From Gammaproteobacteria bacterium (GTDB taxonomy: Bacteria; Pseudomonadota; Gammaproteobacteria; Steroidobacterales; GCA-2729495), in NCBI GenBank assembly GCA_024276095.1, contig JAJRXW010000008.1:1-34339 (forward strand): a stretch of 34,339 bases of DNA, read 5' to 3'. Position numbers and translations under genes: made by a program. Under the pieces are notes generated by a model. That model ran no database searches. It was not told the DNA's origin and saw nothing but the letters and a program-made list of their open reading frames with translations. Shown piece after piece: positions 24,767-34,339 of the stretch (positions are counted from its first letter, which is position 1; each line of letters begins with the position of its first letter).

Positions 24767-26479
24767 ATGGGTGCCTTCAAGGAGCCGCATGGCGGCGTAT
24801 TAAAAGAGCTGTATCTCAGTGAATCGGCCGCGGATGAGGAAAAACTGAAAGCCCGCGATTACAGGTCCTGGGATCTCACCCCCCGGCAACTTTGCGATAT
24901 CGAACTGCTGCTCAACGGGTCATTTTCGCCGCTCGAGGGTTTTCTGACCCAGGCCGAGTACGAAGGTGTGCTCAAGGACATGCATCTGCCCGACGGCGTG
25001 CTGTGGCCGATGCCGATCAATCTCGATGTTACCGAGGAGTTCGCTGCATCGCTGAGCGCCGGCGAAGCGGTCGCATTGCGCGATCCGGAAGGCGTGCTGA
25101 TCGCGGTGCTCGAATTATCGGATATCTGGACGCCGGACAAGGCCGAAGAAGCCAGAAGTGTATTTGGCACCGAGGACGAACTGCACCCCGGTGTCCATTA
25201 CCTGATGAATACCGCGCATCCGGTCTACCTGGGCGGCAGGCTCAAAGGCGTGGAGCCGCCGAATCACTATGATTTCAAGCTGATGCGCGATACCCCCTCG
25301 GAACTCCGGGGCCGGTTTCGCAAGCTGGGCTGGCGCAAGGTGGTGGCCTTTCAGACCCGCAATCCCCTGCATCGGGCTCACCAGGAACTGACTTTCCGGG
25401 CTGCGCGCGAGAACGATGCAAACCTGCTGATTCATCCGGTGGTGGGCCTGACCAAACCGGGCGATGTAGACCACTACACGCGGGTACGCTGCTACGAGCA
25501 CATCCTCGAGCAATATCCCGAGCAGACGACGACGCTGAGCCTGTTGAATCTCGCCATGCGTATGGCGGGCCCCAGGGAAGCGGTCTGGCATGCCATCATC
25601 CGCAAGAACTACGGGTGTACGCACCTGATCGTTGGCCGGGATCATGCCGGCCCGGGTAACGATTCCAACGGCGAGCCTTTCTACGGTCCCTACGATGCCC
25701 AGGAGCTGATGATCGAGTGCGAGAGCGAGCTCGATATCACCATGGTGCCGTTCAAGCTGATGGTCTATGTGGAAGACATGGCGCAGTACGTGCCGATGGA
25801 TGAAACGACCAAGGATCAGAAAGTGCTGAATATTTCCGGCACCGAGTTCCGGCGCCGGCTGGAGGAAGGCCTGGATATTCCGGACTGGTTTTCGTATCCA
25901 AAAGTCGTTCGGGAACTGCGCAAGTCCTATCCGCCCCGCCATCAACAGGGTGTGACCATTTTTTTCACCGGCCTGTCGGGTTCCGGCAAGTCGACGATTG
26001 CCAACGCACTGCTGGTGAAACTGCTGGAGAATGGCGGTCGGCGGGTGACGTTGCTGGATGGCGACCATGTTCGCAAGAACCTCTCCAGTGAGCTGGGGTT
26101 TTCGCGGGAGCACCGGGATCTGAATATTCAGCGCATCGGTTATGTTGCCTCCGAGATTACCAAGCACGGTGGTATCGCGATTTGTGCACCCATTGCCCCG
26201 TATTCCGCAACGCGGCGAATCGTGCGCGAGATGATCGGATCGGTGGGCGGCTACATAGAAGTGCATGTGGCAACCGCCCTTGAGGTCTGCGAGCAACGCG
26301 ATCGCAAAGGTCTGTACGCGAAGGCCCGGGCTGGAATCATCAAGGAATTCACCGGGATTTCAGATCCTTATGAAGTGCCGGAAAATCCGGAGATCACTAT
26401 TGATACGGCTGATCTGAGCGCTGATCTTGCCGCTCATCGTATCTTTGTGAAGCTGGAAAGTATGGGCTTCATACGCTAG
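24767..26479 (+). CDS. Bifunctional sulfate adenylyltransferase / adenylylsulfate kinase
   Basis: This 570-residue fusion activates sulfate in two steps: ATP sulfurylase makes APS, then APS kinase makes PAPS. The N-terminal part is homodimer-type ATP sulfurylase with RDYRSWDLTPRQLCDIELLLNGSFSPLEGF, the nucleotide motif QTRNPLHRAHQEL near residue 200 and the GRDHAGPG loop. The C-terminal part, from about residue 394, is APS kinase: Walker [28 protein letters not shown], and KGLYAKARAGIIKEFTGISDPYE. The enzyme replaces the CysDN/CysC set of enterics. GAGG lies 8 bp before ATG 24767. It stands alone between the ssb terminator and miaB; PAPS reduction genes must be elsewhere. Confidence 0.95.
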   Translation: MGAFKEPHGGVLKELYLSESAADEEKLKARDYRSWDLTPRQLCDIELLLNGSFSPLEGFLTQAEYEGVLKDMHLPDGVLWPMPINLDVTEEFAASLSAGEAVALRDPEGVLIAVLELSDIWTPDKAEEARSVFGTEDELHPGVHYLMNTAHPVYLGGRLKGVEPPNHYDFKLMRDTPSELRGRFRKLGWRKVVAFQTRNPLHRAHQELTFRAARENDANLLIHPVVGLTKPGDVDHYTRVRCYEHILEQYPEQTTTLSLLNLAMRMAGPREAVWHAIIRKNYGCTHLIVGRDHAGPGNDSNGEPFYGPYDAQELMIECESELDITMVPFKLMVYVEDMAQYVPMDETTKDQKVLNISGTEFRRRLEEGLDIPDWFSYPKVVRELRKSYPPRHQQGVTIFFTGLSGSGKSTIANALLVKLLENGGRRVTLLDGDHVRKNLSSELGFSREHRDLNIQRIGYVASEITKHGGIAICAPIAPYSATRRIVREMIGSVGGYIEVHVATALEVCEQRDRKGLYAKARAGIIKEFTGISDPYEVPENPEITIDTADLSADLAAHRIFVKLESMGFIR

Positions 26480-26524
26480 TGTGAAACAGAACGTCAGTCT
26501 CAACAGGTGGAATCCTACCTGGGT

Positions 26525-27865
26525 ATGCCAGGCAAAGTTTTTGTAAAAACCTTCGGTTGTCAGATGAACGAGTACGACTCCACCCGGATGGTGGACGTAT
26601 TACGTGAGAGTCATGGTCTCGAGCTCACGACTGACCCGGCTGTGGCGGACGTCCTGTTGCTCAATACCTGTTCCGTGCGGGAAAAAGCGCAGGAAAAGGT
26701 GTTTTCCCTGCTGGGCCGCTGGCGGGAGATCAAGCAGCAGCGTCCCGAGGTGGTGATTGGCGTCGGCGGGTGCGTGGCGAGCCAGGAGGGGGAAGGGATT
26801 GCCCGGCGTGCGCCGTTCGTCGATCTGATTTTCGGCCCACAGACGGTACACCGCCTGCCGGCCATGCTGAACAGCGTTCGCGATCGCGGCCGGCTGGTTG
26901 TCGATGTCAGCTTTCCGGCCATTGAGAAATTTGATGCCTTGCCGGCCGCTCGCGCCGGCGGAGTCACGGCCTTTGTTTCTATCATGGAAGGATGCAGCAA
27001 GTACTGCTCTTTCTGCGTCGTGCCCTATACCCGCGGTGAGGAAGTCAGCCGCTCGCTCGACGATGTCATTGCGGAGGTCGTTGGCCTGGCCGAACAGGGA
27101 GTGAAGGAAATCAACCTGCTGGGACAGAACGTCAACGCTTACCGTGGCCTGATGCATGACGGAAAGACTGCCGACCTGGCAACACTGATTTATTACGTGG
27201 CGGCCGTAAAACAGATCGAGAGAATTCGCTTTACGACGTCGCATCCGCTGGAATTTGGCAGCCGGCTGATACAGGCTTATGCCGATGTGCCGAAACTGGC
27301 GGCTTATCTTCACCTGCCGGTTCAAAGCGGGTCCGACCGTATCCTGTCGCTGATGAAGCGCGGCCATACGGCCATGGAATACAAGGAGAAGATTCGCCGT
27401 CTGCGTGCCGCCCGGCCGGGAATCAGTCTTTCGTCCGATTTTATTGTCGGCTTTCCGGGGGAAACCGATGCCGATTTTGAAGCGACGATGAAGCTGATCG
27501 CCGAGGTAGGCTTCGATCAGTCTTTCAGTTTTATTTACAGCCCGCGTCCCGGGACACCGGCAGCGGCCCTGCCTGACGATACGGCGAAAGAGATCAAGCA
27601 GCAGCGCCTGTTGCGCCTGCAGGAAAGCATCAATGCCAATGCCCGGCGTATCAGCCTGGCAATGGTCGGTACCACACAGCGGGTGCTGGTCGAGCGGCAG
27701 TCGAAAAAGAATGTCGATCAGCTGGCCGGAAAGACGGAGAACAATCGCTGGGTCAATTTCGATGCGCCGGAAAACGTGTTGGGACAGTTTATTGACATTG
27801 TGATTACCGAAGCTTTGCCCAATTCCCTGCGCGGGCGAATAGTCGCACCTGCGGCAGTGGCTTGA
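26525..27865 (+). CDS. miaB: tRNA-2-methylthio-N6-isopentenyladenosine-37 methylthiotransferase
   Basis: This radical-SAM methylthiotransferase of about 446 residues modifies A37 in tRNAs that read UNN codons. The N-terminal domain carries the auxiliary cluster cysteines ([40 protein letters not shown]). The SAM cluster motif CxxxCxxC is in [19 protein letters not shown], and a TRAM RNA-binding domain ends the protein. ATG 26525 ([13 protein letters not shown]) fits the family start; a GTG at 26507 would add six residues. The TGA at 27863-27865 overlaps the TTG start of phoH by four bases. Confidence 0.96.
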   Translation: MPGKVFVKTFGCQMNEYDSTRMVDVLRESHGLELTTDPAVADVLLLNTCSVREKAQEKVFSLLGRWREIKQQRPEVVIGVGGCVASQEGEGIARRAPFVDLIFGPQTVHRLPAMLNSVRDRGRLVVDVSFPAIEKFDALPAARAGGVTAFVSIMEGCSKYCSFCVVPYTRGEEVSRSLDDVIAEVVGLAEQGVKEINLLGQNVNAYRGLMHDGKTADLATLIYYVAAVKQIERIRFTTSHPLEFGSRLIQAYADVPKLAAYLHLPVQSGSDRILSLMKRGHTAMEYKEKIRRLRAARPGISLSSDFIVGFPGETDADFEATMKLIAEVGFDQSFSFIYSPRPGTPAAALPDDTAKEIKQQRLLRLQESINANARRISLAMVGTTQRVLVERQSKKNVDQLAGKTENNRWVNFDAPENVLGQFIDIVITEALPNSLRGRIVAPAAVA

Positions 27866-28866
27866 ATACTGACTCGGAAACCCGGGAGTTTGTCCTGGAG
27901 CCGGCAGATAATGCCGTGCTGGCCAATCTTTGCGGGCAGTTTGACGAGCATCTGCGGCAGATCGAGAAACGGCTTGGACTGCATATCAGCAACCGGGGTA
28001 ATCGCTTTCGCATCACCGGCCCGGCGCAGGCCAGTCAGGCGGGTGCGCGGTTGCTGCACGAGCTTTTCAGGCTGGCCTGCGAAGAGCAACTGGATCCCCA
28101 TCGCGTTCATATCTGCCTGCAGGAGTCGGCCATGAATGAATCACAGGGCAGCCGGACCAATGACAGTCCTGAGGATACGGTCGTCAAGACCACGCGGCTG
28201 CATATCAGGCCCAAGGGCCCGAATCAGCGCGGCTACCTGGACAATATCCGCAAGTTCGATTTGTGTTTCGGAATCGGGCCCGCCGGAACCGGCAAGACGT
28301 ACCTCGCGGTGGCCAGTGCTGTCGAGGCGCTGGAGCAGGACCGGGTGCGCCGCATTGTTCTGGTTCGACCGGCTGTCGAGGCCGGTGAACGTCTTGGGTT
28401 CCTGCCGGGAGATCTGTCGCAAAAAGTCGATCCCTATCTGCGGCCGATGTACGACGCCCTGTATGAAATGCTGGGCTTCGACAAGGTGGCCAGGCTGGTG
28501 GAGCGCAATATCATCGAAGTAGCGCCGCTTGCCTTCATGCGGGGGCGGTCGCTCAACGAGAGTTTTGTCATTCTCGACGAAGCCCAGAATACGACCGTGG
28601 AGCAGATGAAAATGTTTCTGACCCGGATGGGGTTTGGCTCCAGGTCGGTTGTCACCGGGGACATCACCCAGATCGACCTGTCGCGCAACCAGGTATCCGG
28701 TCTGCGGCATGCCATGCAGGTGCTCGAAGAAATGCCGAACATCGGGTTCTCGTTTTTTTCTCCGGCCGACGTTGTTCGTCACAGTCTCGTGCAGTCGATT
28801 GTAGAGGCCTATGAGCGCTTCGAGTATGGCGGGCCGGAACCGGCCGGCGACGGCGATCCACGATGA
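27862..28866 (+). CDS. ybeZ: PhoH-like ATPase (YbeZ)
   Basis: This 334-residue cytoplasmic P-loop NTPase is related to PhoH and is thought to act with YbeY in ribosome or RNA quality control. The N-terminal [32 protein letters not shown] matches E. coli YbeZ. Walker A is [11 protein letters not shown] near residue 140, followed by [33 protein letters not shown], Walker [12 protein letters not shown] and TGDITQIDL. The start is a TTG overlapping the miaB stop (TTGA), indicating coupled translation. The stop overlaps the ybeY ATG (ATGA at 28863-28866). Confidence 0.94.
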   Translation: MNTDSETREFVLEPADNAVLANLCGQFDEHLRQIEKRLGLHISNRGNRFRITGPAQASQAGARLLHELFRLACEEQLDPHRVHICLQESAMNESQGSRTNDSPEDTVVKTTRLHIRPKGPNQRGYLDNIRKFDLCFGIGPAGTGKTYLAVASAVEALEQDRVRRIVLVRPAVEAGERLGFLPGDLSQKVDPYLRPMYDALYEMLGFDKVARLVERNIIEVAPLAFMRGRSLNESFVILDEAQNTTVEQMKMFLTRMGFGSRSVVTGDITQIDLSRNQVSGLRHAMQVLEEMPNIGFSFFSPADVVRHSLVQSIVEAYERFEYGGPEPAGDGDPR

Positions 28867-29384
28867 CTGCATCTGTGATCAATGCCGGTTTTTCTGCAGA
28901 GCTGCAGATTGCAACCGCTGACGGGAAGCTTCCGCAAGGTGTCGATATCCAGTGCTGGACTACAGTCTCGCTGGAACAGGCCGGCGCCCGGGGACCGGGT
29001 GTGGTGACCGTTCGAATTGTCGACAGCGCAGAGAGCCGGACGCTGAACGAGTCTTATCGCAAGGGCACGGGCCCGACGAATGTTCTGTCGTTTCCGGCGC
29101 CGCAGGATCGGCTGCTGCCGGAAAAAGCGTCCACTGAGCCGCCGGAACTCGGCGACCTGGTCATTTGTTTGCCGCTGGTCCGTACCGAAGCCGAGAATCT
29201 GCAAAAACCCGTGCTTGCCCACCTCGCTCATATGGTAGTGCATGGAACCCTGCATCTGGCGGGCTATACCCACGATAAATCTGCCGATGCACGGGAAATG
29301 GAGTCACTGGAGTCAGGTATCATGAGCAGCCTGGGTTTTGCCGATCCCTATGTCGTGGATCAGACTGCGGATATTGCCGGATAA
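28863..29384 (+). CDS. ybeY: Endoribonuclease YbeY
   Basis: This 173-residue metal-dependent endoribonuclease is needed for 16S rRNA 3' maturation and 70S quality control. The conserved core is ESYRKGTGPTNVLSFP followed by ELGDLVICLPLV. The metal site HGTLHLAGYTH (His127, His131, His137) follows the H-x3-H-x5-H pattern. The residue before the last His is Thr, where most homologues have Asp. It is slightly longer than the E. coli protein (155), with an N-terminal addition. It overlaps ybeZ by four bases and lies 6 bp before corC. Confidence 0.94.
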   Translation: MTASVINAGFSAELQIATADGKLPQGVDIQCWTTVSLEQAGARGPGVVTVRIVDSAESRTLNESYRKGTGPTNVLSFPAPQDRLLPEKASTEPPELGDLVICLPLVRTEAENLQKPVLAHLAHMVVHGTLHLAGYTHDKSADAREMESLESGIMSSLGFADPYVVDQTADIAG

Positions 29385-29390
29385 TATTTG

Positions 29391-30263
29391 ATGAACGAAC
29401 CGAAGTCAGCGGATTCCAGTGCCACCAGCAAATGGTATCTGCGCATGCGCAAGCTCTTGAAAGGCGAGCCTGCTTCGCGTTAAGACATGCTGGAGATGTT
29501 TCGCAAGAGCCGTCTCGAACCGGCGCTGGACCACGATGAGATTACCATGCTGCAGGGTGTGCTCGAAGTGGCCGAAACCCAGGTCCGCGATGTCATGATC
29601 CCGCGTGCCCACATGGTCGTCCTGGAGCAGGATGCCGACCGCGACGAAATATTCAAAGCGATTATCCGCTCCGGTCATTCCCGTTTTCCGGTAATCGGGG
29701 AAGACCGGGATGAGGTCGTTGGTATTCTCCTCGCCAAGGATATTCTGCGCTATTTTGTGGAAACGCCTGGCGAGAAATTCCAGCTGAGTCGCTGGTTGCG
29801 GCCGGCTACTTTCATTCCGGAGAGTAAACGCCTCAATACGCTGCTCAAGGAATTTCGCAACAGCCGGAATCATATGGCCATTGTTGTCGACGAGTACGGC
29901 GGCACGGCCGGACTGCTCACTATCGAAGACGTGCTCGAAGAGATCGTGGGTGAAATCGATGACGAGCATGATCCTCATGAAGCCGAACCGATACAGCAAC
30001 TGGAGGACAACCGGTTTCACGTACATGCCCTGACGCGCATCGAGGAATTCAACGAGTACTTTGAAACCGAACTGGATGACGAGGACTATGACACGATCGG
30101 CGGGCTGGTCATGCATGAGCTGGGTCGCCTGCCGCACCGTGAGGATGTCGTGCATTTTGGCGGTTTTCAGTTCAAGGTTCTGCATGCTGACCGGCGCCGG
30201 ATACACAGTGTCGAAGTCAGTCGCGAGTCCCGGCGCGTCGATGACCAGCCCTCGGAAGACTGA
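29391..30263 (+). pseudogene. corC: CorC/YbeX CBS-domain protein, broken by an in-frame TAA after 30 codons
   Basis: CorC (YbeX) is a cytosolic CBS-pair protein linked to Mg/Co efflux and, in E. coli, to ribosome metabolism. Translation from ATG 29391 gives MNEPKSADSSATSKWYLRMR and on to GEPASR, matching the family N-terminus (GEPKNRDELL in E. coli). It then meets TAA at 29481-29483. The same frame continues DMLEMFRKSRLEPALDHDEITMLQGVLEVAETQVRDVMIPRAHM into intact CBS domains (HSRFPVI, ILLAKDILRYF; RNHMAIVVDEYGGTAGLLTIEDVLEEIVGEI) and the C-terminal CorC_HlyC domain. An in-frame ATG at 29487, two codons past the stop, could allow a restart that loses only the N-terminal 32 codons. No ribosome site is obvious there. 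Confidence 0.9.
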
Positions 30264-30317
30264 TTCTGAAATGACCTGTGCCGGAATCGCCGGTGCCCTG
30301 GCATCCGGTGAAAAAAA

Positions 30318-31823
30318 TTGAATAGATTCCTGGCATTGCTGGACCGGCGGGGCCGCTGGGCGGCAGCTTTGGCCGGCTTGTGCGTACCGCTCAGTTTCGC
30401 GCCGTTCCACTGGTATGCGCTGGCTCCGCTGCTGCTTGCAGTCCTTTTCCTGTGCTGGGACGGCCAGACTGCCCGCGAAGCAATGTGGCGGGGGTTCTGG
30501 TTTGGTTTCGGTGCGTTTCTCAGCGGTACTTACTGGCTGTATATCAGTATTCACGTTTTCGGCCGTGCCCCGCTGATTGTCGCCATCGTGTTGATGCTCG
30601 GGCTGGTGACACTGATGGGGTTTTATGTTGCCGCCTGCGGCTACTTCACAGCGCGCCTGCGGGTACCTTCCGGCTTCATGCGCTGGTGCCTGGTCATTCC
30701 CGCCGGCTGGACGTTGGTTGAATGGGCCCGGGGCTGGCTGATCAGCGGTTTTCCCTGGCTCAGTCTCGGTTACGGGCAGATCGACGGGGCTTTACGGGGA
30801 TGGGCACCGGTGGCGGGGCTGTATGGCGTTTCGTTTCTTACTGCGTTGCTGGCGGGTGTGCTGGTGACGCTGGTGAAAGGCAATCGACGCGACAAGCTGT
30901 CGGCGATTGCGATCGTCGTCGCTGTCATGATTGCCAACCAGGGGCTGGAGGATCGGCAGTGGACACGGGCAGGTGACGAGGATTTGCGGGTCGGCCTGGT
31001 CCAGGGGTCGGTATCGCAGGATCGCAAATGGCTGCCCGAGCAGCGTCAACCGACACTGGATCTCTATCGGCAGCTGACCTTTGCACAGCAGGAGCGGGAC
31101 CTGGTGATCTGGCCCGAGGTTGCGATTCCTTCGCTCGATGTCAGGGAGGCGGCCTACCTGGAAGAGATCGGGGCGCAGGCCCGCTCCAGAAACATGCAGC
31201 TGTTGCTCGGTATCCTGGTTGCCGGCGAGGAGCCGGGGCAATTCTACAATTCGCTGCTGGCAGTCGGCATTGCCGGGGGGGTTTATCACAAGCGCCACCT
31301 GGTGCCGTTCGGCGAGTATTTCCCGGTACCGGATTTCGTGCGCAACTGGATGCGGCTGATGAGCCTGCCGTTTACCGATACTGCAGCGGGCCCGCGCATG
31401 CAGCCGTTGATCAGGGTGCACGGCGTGCCGGTTGCCGTCAGCATCTGTTACGAAGATGCGTTCGGCGCCGAGCAGCTCGACTTTCTGCCGGAGGCGCAAA
31501 TACTGGTCAATATCAGCAACGACGCATGGTTCGGTAACTCGACGGCTCCTCACCAGCATCTGCAAATGGCCCGAATGCGTGCGCTCGAGTCAGGCCGCTA
31601 CCTGTTGCGAACCACCAACACGGGAATTACCGCGGTGATTTCGCCAGGGGGTGCTGTTTTACAGCAGTTACCACAGTTCCAGACCGGCGTACTCAACGCG
31701 ACGATCCTGCCCTACGGCGGCTCAACCCCTTATGTCCGGTTCGGCAACTACCCGGTTCTCGTTTTATGCCTGGCCCTGGCGATTGCCGGACTATGGCCGG
31801 GTCGTGCAAGGGCGGGCACCTGA
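30318..31823 (+). CDS. lnt: Apolipoprotein N-acyltransferase
   Basis: This 501-residue inner-membrane enzyme adds the third acyl chain to lipoproteins. The N-terminal half has several hydrophobic helices (LAGLCVPLSFAPFHWYALAPLLLAVLFL, WFGFGAFLSGTYWLYIS, and others). The C-terminal half is a nitrilase-like domain with the catalytic Glu in LVIWPEVAIPS, Lys in VYHKRHLVPFGEYFP and Cys in VSICYEDAFG, plus NISNDAWFGNSTAPHQHLQMARMRALE. The start is the TTG at 30318 after a run of seven A; the next in-frame codon further upstream is a stop two codons before. It follows corC by 54 bp, as in E. coli. It would serve the lipobox adaptor encoded at 6407-7486, among others. Confidence 0.95.
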   Translation: MNRFLALLDRRGRWAAALAGLCVPLSFAPFHWYALAPLLLAVLFLCWDGQTAREAMWRGFWFGFGAFLSGTYWLYISIHVFGRAPLIVAIVLMLGLVTLMGFYVAACGYFTARLRVPSGFMRWCLVIPAGWTLVEWARGWLISGFPWLSLGYGQIDGALRGWAPVAGLYGVSFLTALLAGVLVTLVKGNRRDKLSAIAIVVAVMIANQGLEDRQWTRAGDEDLRVGLVQGSVSQDRKWLPEQRQPTLDLYRQLTFAQQERDLVIWPEVAIPSLDVREAAYLEEIGAQARSRNMQLLLGILVAGEEPGQFYNSLLAVGIAGGVYHKRHLVPFGEYFPVPDFVRNWMRLMSLPFTDTAAGPRMQPLIRVHGVPVAVSICYEDAFGAEQLDFLPEAQILVNISNDAWFGNSTAPHQHLQMARMRALESGRYLLRTTNTGITAVISPGGAVLQQLPQFQTGVLNATILPYGGSTPYVRFGNYPVLVLCLALAIAGLWPGRARAGT

Positions 31824-31881
31824 CCGGGCCTGATGACCCTGTTATCCTTGTCCGCCGGCAACTGACCCGAACGCAGCAACA

Positions 31882-34339
31882 GTGACTGACGAACAATATA
31901 ATCCGGCCCTGGTCGAAGCGCAGGCACGCGCCTGGTGGCGTGATCATCAGAGCTTTCGTGTCGAAGAAGACCCGGAACGGGAAAAATTCTATTGCCTGTG
32001 CATGTTTCCCTATCCGAGCGGGCGGTTGCACATGGGCCATGTCCGCAATTACACCATCGGCGATGTCATTGCCCGATACCAGCGCATGCTGGGCAAGAAC
32101 GTGCTGCAGCCAATGGGCTGGGATGCGTTCGGTTTGCCGGCCGAAGGTGCTGCCATCAAGCACGGCATGCCGCCGGCCCGGTGGACCCGGGAAAATATCG
32201 GCTACATGCGCGAACAGCTGGAACAGCTGGGTTTCGGCTACGACTGGAGCCGTGAACTGGCGACCTGCGACCCTGATTATTATCGCTGGGAACAATGGAT
32301 GTTCACCCGCCTGATGGAAAAAGGCATCGCCTATAAAAAGAAGGCTGTCGTGAACTGGGATCCGGTCGACCAGACCGTGCTGGCCAATGAGCAGGTCATC
32401 GATGGCCGCGGCTGGCGTTCCGGGGCATTGATCGAGCGCCGTGAAATTCCGCAATGGTTTCTCAGGATTACCGACTACGCGGAAGAATTGCTGGGCAATA
32501 TCGATTCGCTGGACTGGCCGGAATCCGTCAAGATCATGCAACGTAACTGGATCGGCCGTTCCGAGGGTGTCGAAGTCGATTTCACTATCGAGGGCAGCGA
32601 CGACAGCCTGAGCATCTATACCACTCGTCCGGATACGCTGATGGGTGTGAGTTACATGGCCGTGGCCGCCGAGCATCCGCTCGCGGTTCAGGCAGCGGAG
32701 CGTTCGCCGGAGCTGGCTGCCTTTCTGCGTGAATGCCAGCAGAGTGCGGTGTCCGAGGCGGCCATGGAGGCGATGGAAAAGCGCGGAATGCCGCTGGGTA
32801 TCAACGTGATTCATCCGCTCACCGGTGAACCCGTTCCCGTCTGGGTCGCCAATTTCGTCCTGATGACCTACGGGACAGGTGCGGTCATGTCGGTGCCGGG
32901 CCATGATCAGCGCGACTGGGAGTTTGCCCGGCGCTACGATCTGCCCGTCCCGCAGGTGATTGCGCCTGCCGATGACAGCCAGCCGTGCGATATCGGGCAG
33001 GCCGCTTTTGTCGAGCATGGTGTGCTGGTCGATTCGGGCGCCTATACCGGCATGACTTTTACCGAAGCCTTCGATGCGATCGCCACGGCGCTTGAAACCG
33101 AGGGGAAAGGGCGGCGCAAGGTCAATTACCGGCTGCGTGACTGGCTGGTTTCCCGGCAGCGATACTGGGGTGCGCCCATCCCGGTCATCAATTCGACCCG
33201 GGGTAACGGGGAGCCTGTACAGCTGCCGGTGCCGGACCGGGATCTGCCGGTGATATTGCCGGAGGATGTCGCTTTTCAGGATACCGGTTCACCGATCAAA
33301 AGCATGCCGTCCTTCTATGAGACCGTCGATCCTGTAACGGGCGATAAAGCCACCCGGGAGACGGATACCTTCGATACCTTCATGGAGTCTTCGTGGTACT
33401 ACTCGCGTTTTGCCTGCCCCGGAAACGATGAGGCGATGGTCGATTAACGTGCCAACTACTGGTTGCCCGTAGACCTGTATATCGGCGGTATCGAACATGC
33501 GATCCTGCATCTTCTGTATGCCCGCTTCTATCACAAGTTGATGCGGGACGAGGGGCTGGTATCGAGCGATGAGCCGTTTCGCAAGCTGCTGACCCAGGGC
33601 ATGGTGCTCAAGGACGGCGCCAAGATGTCCAAGTCCAGGGGCAATACAGTCGATCCACAGGGTCTGATTGAAACCTATGGCGCCGATACGGTTCGTTTGT
33701 TCGTCATGTTTGCCGCTCCTCCCGACCAGAGCCTGGAATGGTCGGATGAGGGCGTGCAGGGCGCTTTCAGGTTTCTGCGCAAACTGTGGCGTACGGTGAA
33801 TGCTCATGCCGCACACGGCATGGAGCCTGCGGACAGCGTCGAGGCCGAAACACTGGATGATCGCCAGAAGGCAATGCGGCGGGCATTGCACCAGACGATA
33901 TCGAAGGTCAGTGACGATGTAGGCAGGCGATATACTTTCAACACGGCCATCGCTGCCATCATGGAGCTGATGAACACGCTGGCAAAATTTGAAATACGCA
34001 ATGCCGGCGATCGGCAGGTGGCTCGCGAGACGCTCGAAAAAGTCGTGCTGATGCTGTCACCCATAGTGCCGCATATTTGTCATCGGCTGTGGCATATACT
34101 GGGCTACGATACAGCGGTTGTCGATGAACGGTGGCCGACTGCGGATGCGGGTGCCATGGTGTCGGATACACTGAACATCGTCATTCAGGTCAATGGAAAG
34201 CTCCGCGCCCGTATCGAGGTGCCGGCCGATATTGCCGAGAGTGCGCTGAAAGAGACCGCCCTGGCGAACGAGAACGTGCAACGATTTACAATGGACAAAG
34301 AGATTCGAAAAATCATTGTTGTTCCCGGAAAACTGGTCA
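31882..34339 (+). pseudogene. leuS: Leucine--tRNA ligase, broken by an in-frame TAA and cut by the window end
   Basis: LeuS charges tRNA-Leu. The frame from GTG 31882 ([19 protein letters not shown]) shows the HMGH motif near residue 50, the editing domain ([45 protein letters not shown]) and SSWYYSRF. It is then interrupted by TAA at 33445-33447 (codon 522, in MVD[13 protein letters not shown]). The same frame continues [35 protein letters not shown] near codon 581, the anticodon-binding region and the C-terminal domain up to VVPGKLV, a few residues short of the end. The segment before KMSKS is short ([14 protein letters not shown]) and lacks the roughly 40-residue insert of E. coli. LeuS is normally essential, so a real null allele is unlikely unless another copy or suppression exists. 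Confidence 0.93.

Noticed and set aside
21458-33447. Reassignment of stop codons in this organism
   Set aside because: TAA, TAG and TGA each end several intact conserved genes at the expected length in the same window.
1-34339. CRISPR array, tRNA or rRNA genes, insertion sequences, prophage or defence genes
   Set aside because: No regularly spaced repeats, cloverleaf-like sequences, transposase or integrase motifs, or known defence domains were seen on either strand.

Overview
The window is a stretch of gammaproteobacterial chromosome, almost all of it housekeeping genes. The evidence is the alpha-operon order (secY-rpmJ-rpsM-rpsK-rpsD-rpoA-rplQ), the miaB-phoH-ybeY-corC-lnt-leuS cluster, the head-to-head uvrA/ssb pair and a PepQ-type prolidase. 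Base composition is moderately GC-rich. The fused ATP sulfurylase/APS kinase and the surface-import genes point away from enterics, towards a free-living, perhaps marine, heterotroph. I cannot place it at family level from this sequence alone.

Layout. (1) 1-3183, plus strand: the 3' end of secY, then ribosomal protein genes and rpoA. (2) 3298-7486, minus strand: an RND efflux pump and its periplasmic adaptor lipoprotein. (3) 7622-12375: a TonB-dependent receptor (minus) facing a VOC-fold protein and a secreted type-B carboxylesterase (plus). (4) 12419-16811: prolidase PepQ (minus), a secreted gamma-glutamyltransferase-like hydrolase (plus) and tryptophanyl-tRNA synthetase (plus). (5) 16849-20802, minus strand: a 41-codon small ORF, a YbjN-like secreted protein, molybdate transporter modA-modB-modC and a PAP2-family protein. 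(6) 20912-24643: uvrA (minus) and ssb (plus), separated by 438 bp that hold a very large perfect palindrome. (7) 24767-26479: the bifunctional sulfate-activation enzyme. (8) 26525-34339, plus strand: miaB, phoH, ybeY, corC, lnt and leuS, tightly packed with several 4-bp stop/start overlaps.

The non-routine signals are these. A 36-bp exact repeat, extendable to about 43 bp, occurs twice, each time directly on the stop codon of a plus-strand gene at a convergent junction. A palindrome with two perfect 76-bp arms around a 52-bp centre lies between uvrA and ssb. Three highly conserved genes, uvrA, corC and leuS, each carry one in-frame stop codon with no frameshift. All three stop codons are used normally elsewhere in the window, so recoding is unlikely; sequence error, consensus damage or real nonsense mutation are the live options.

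I see no CRISPR array, tRNA, rRNA, insertion sequence, prophage or recognisable defence system, and nothing I would call a new multi-gene system.
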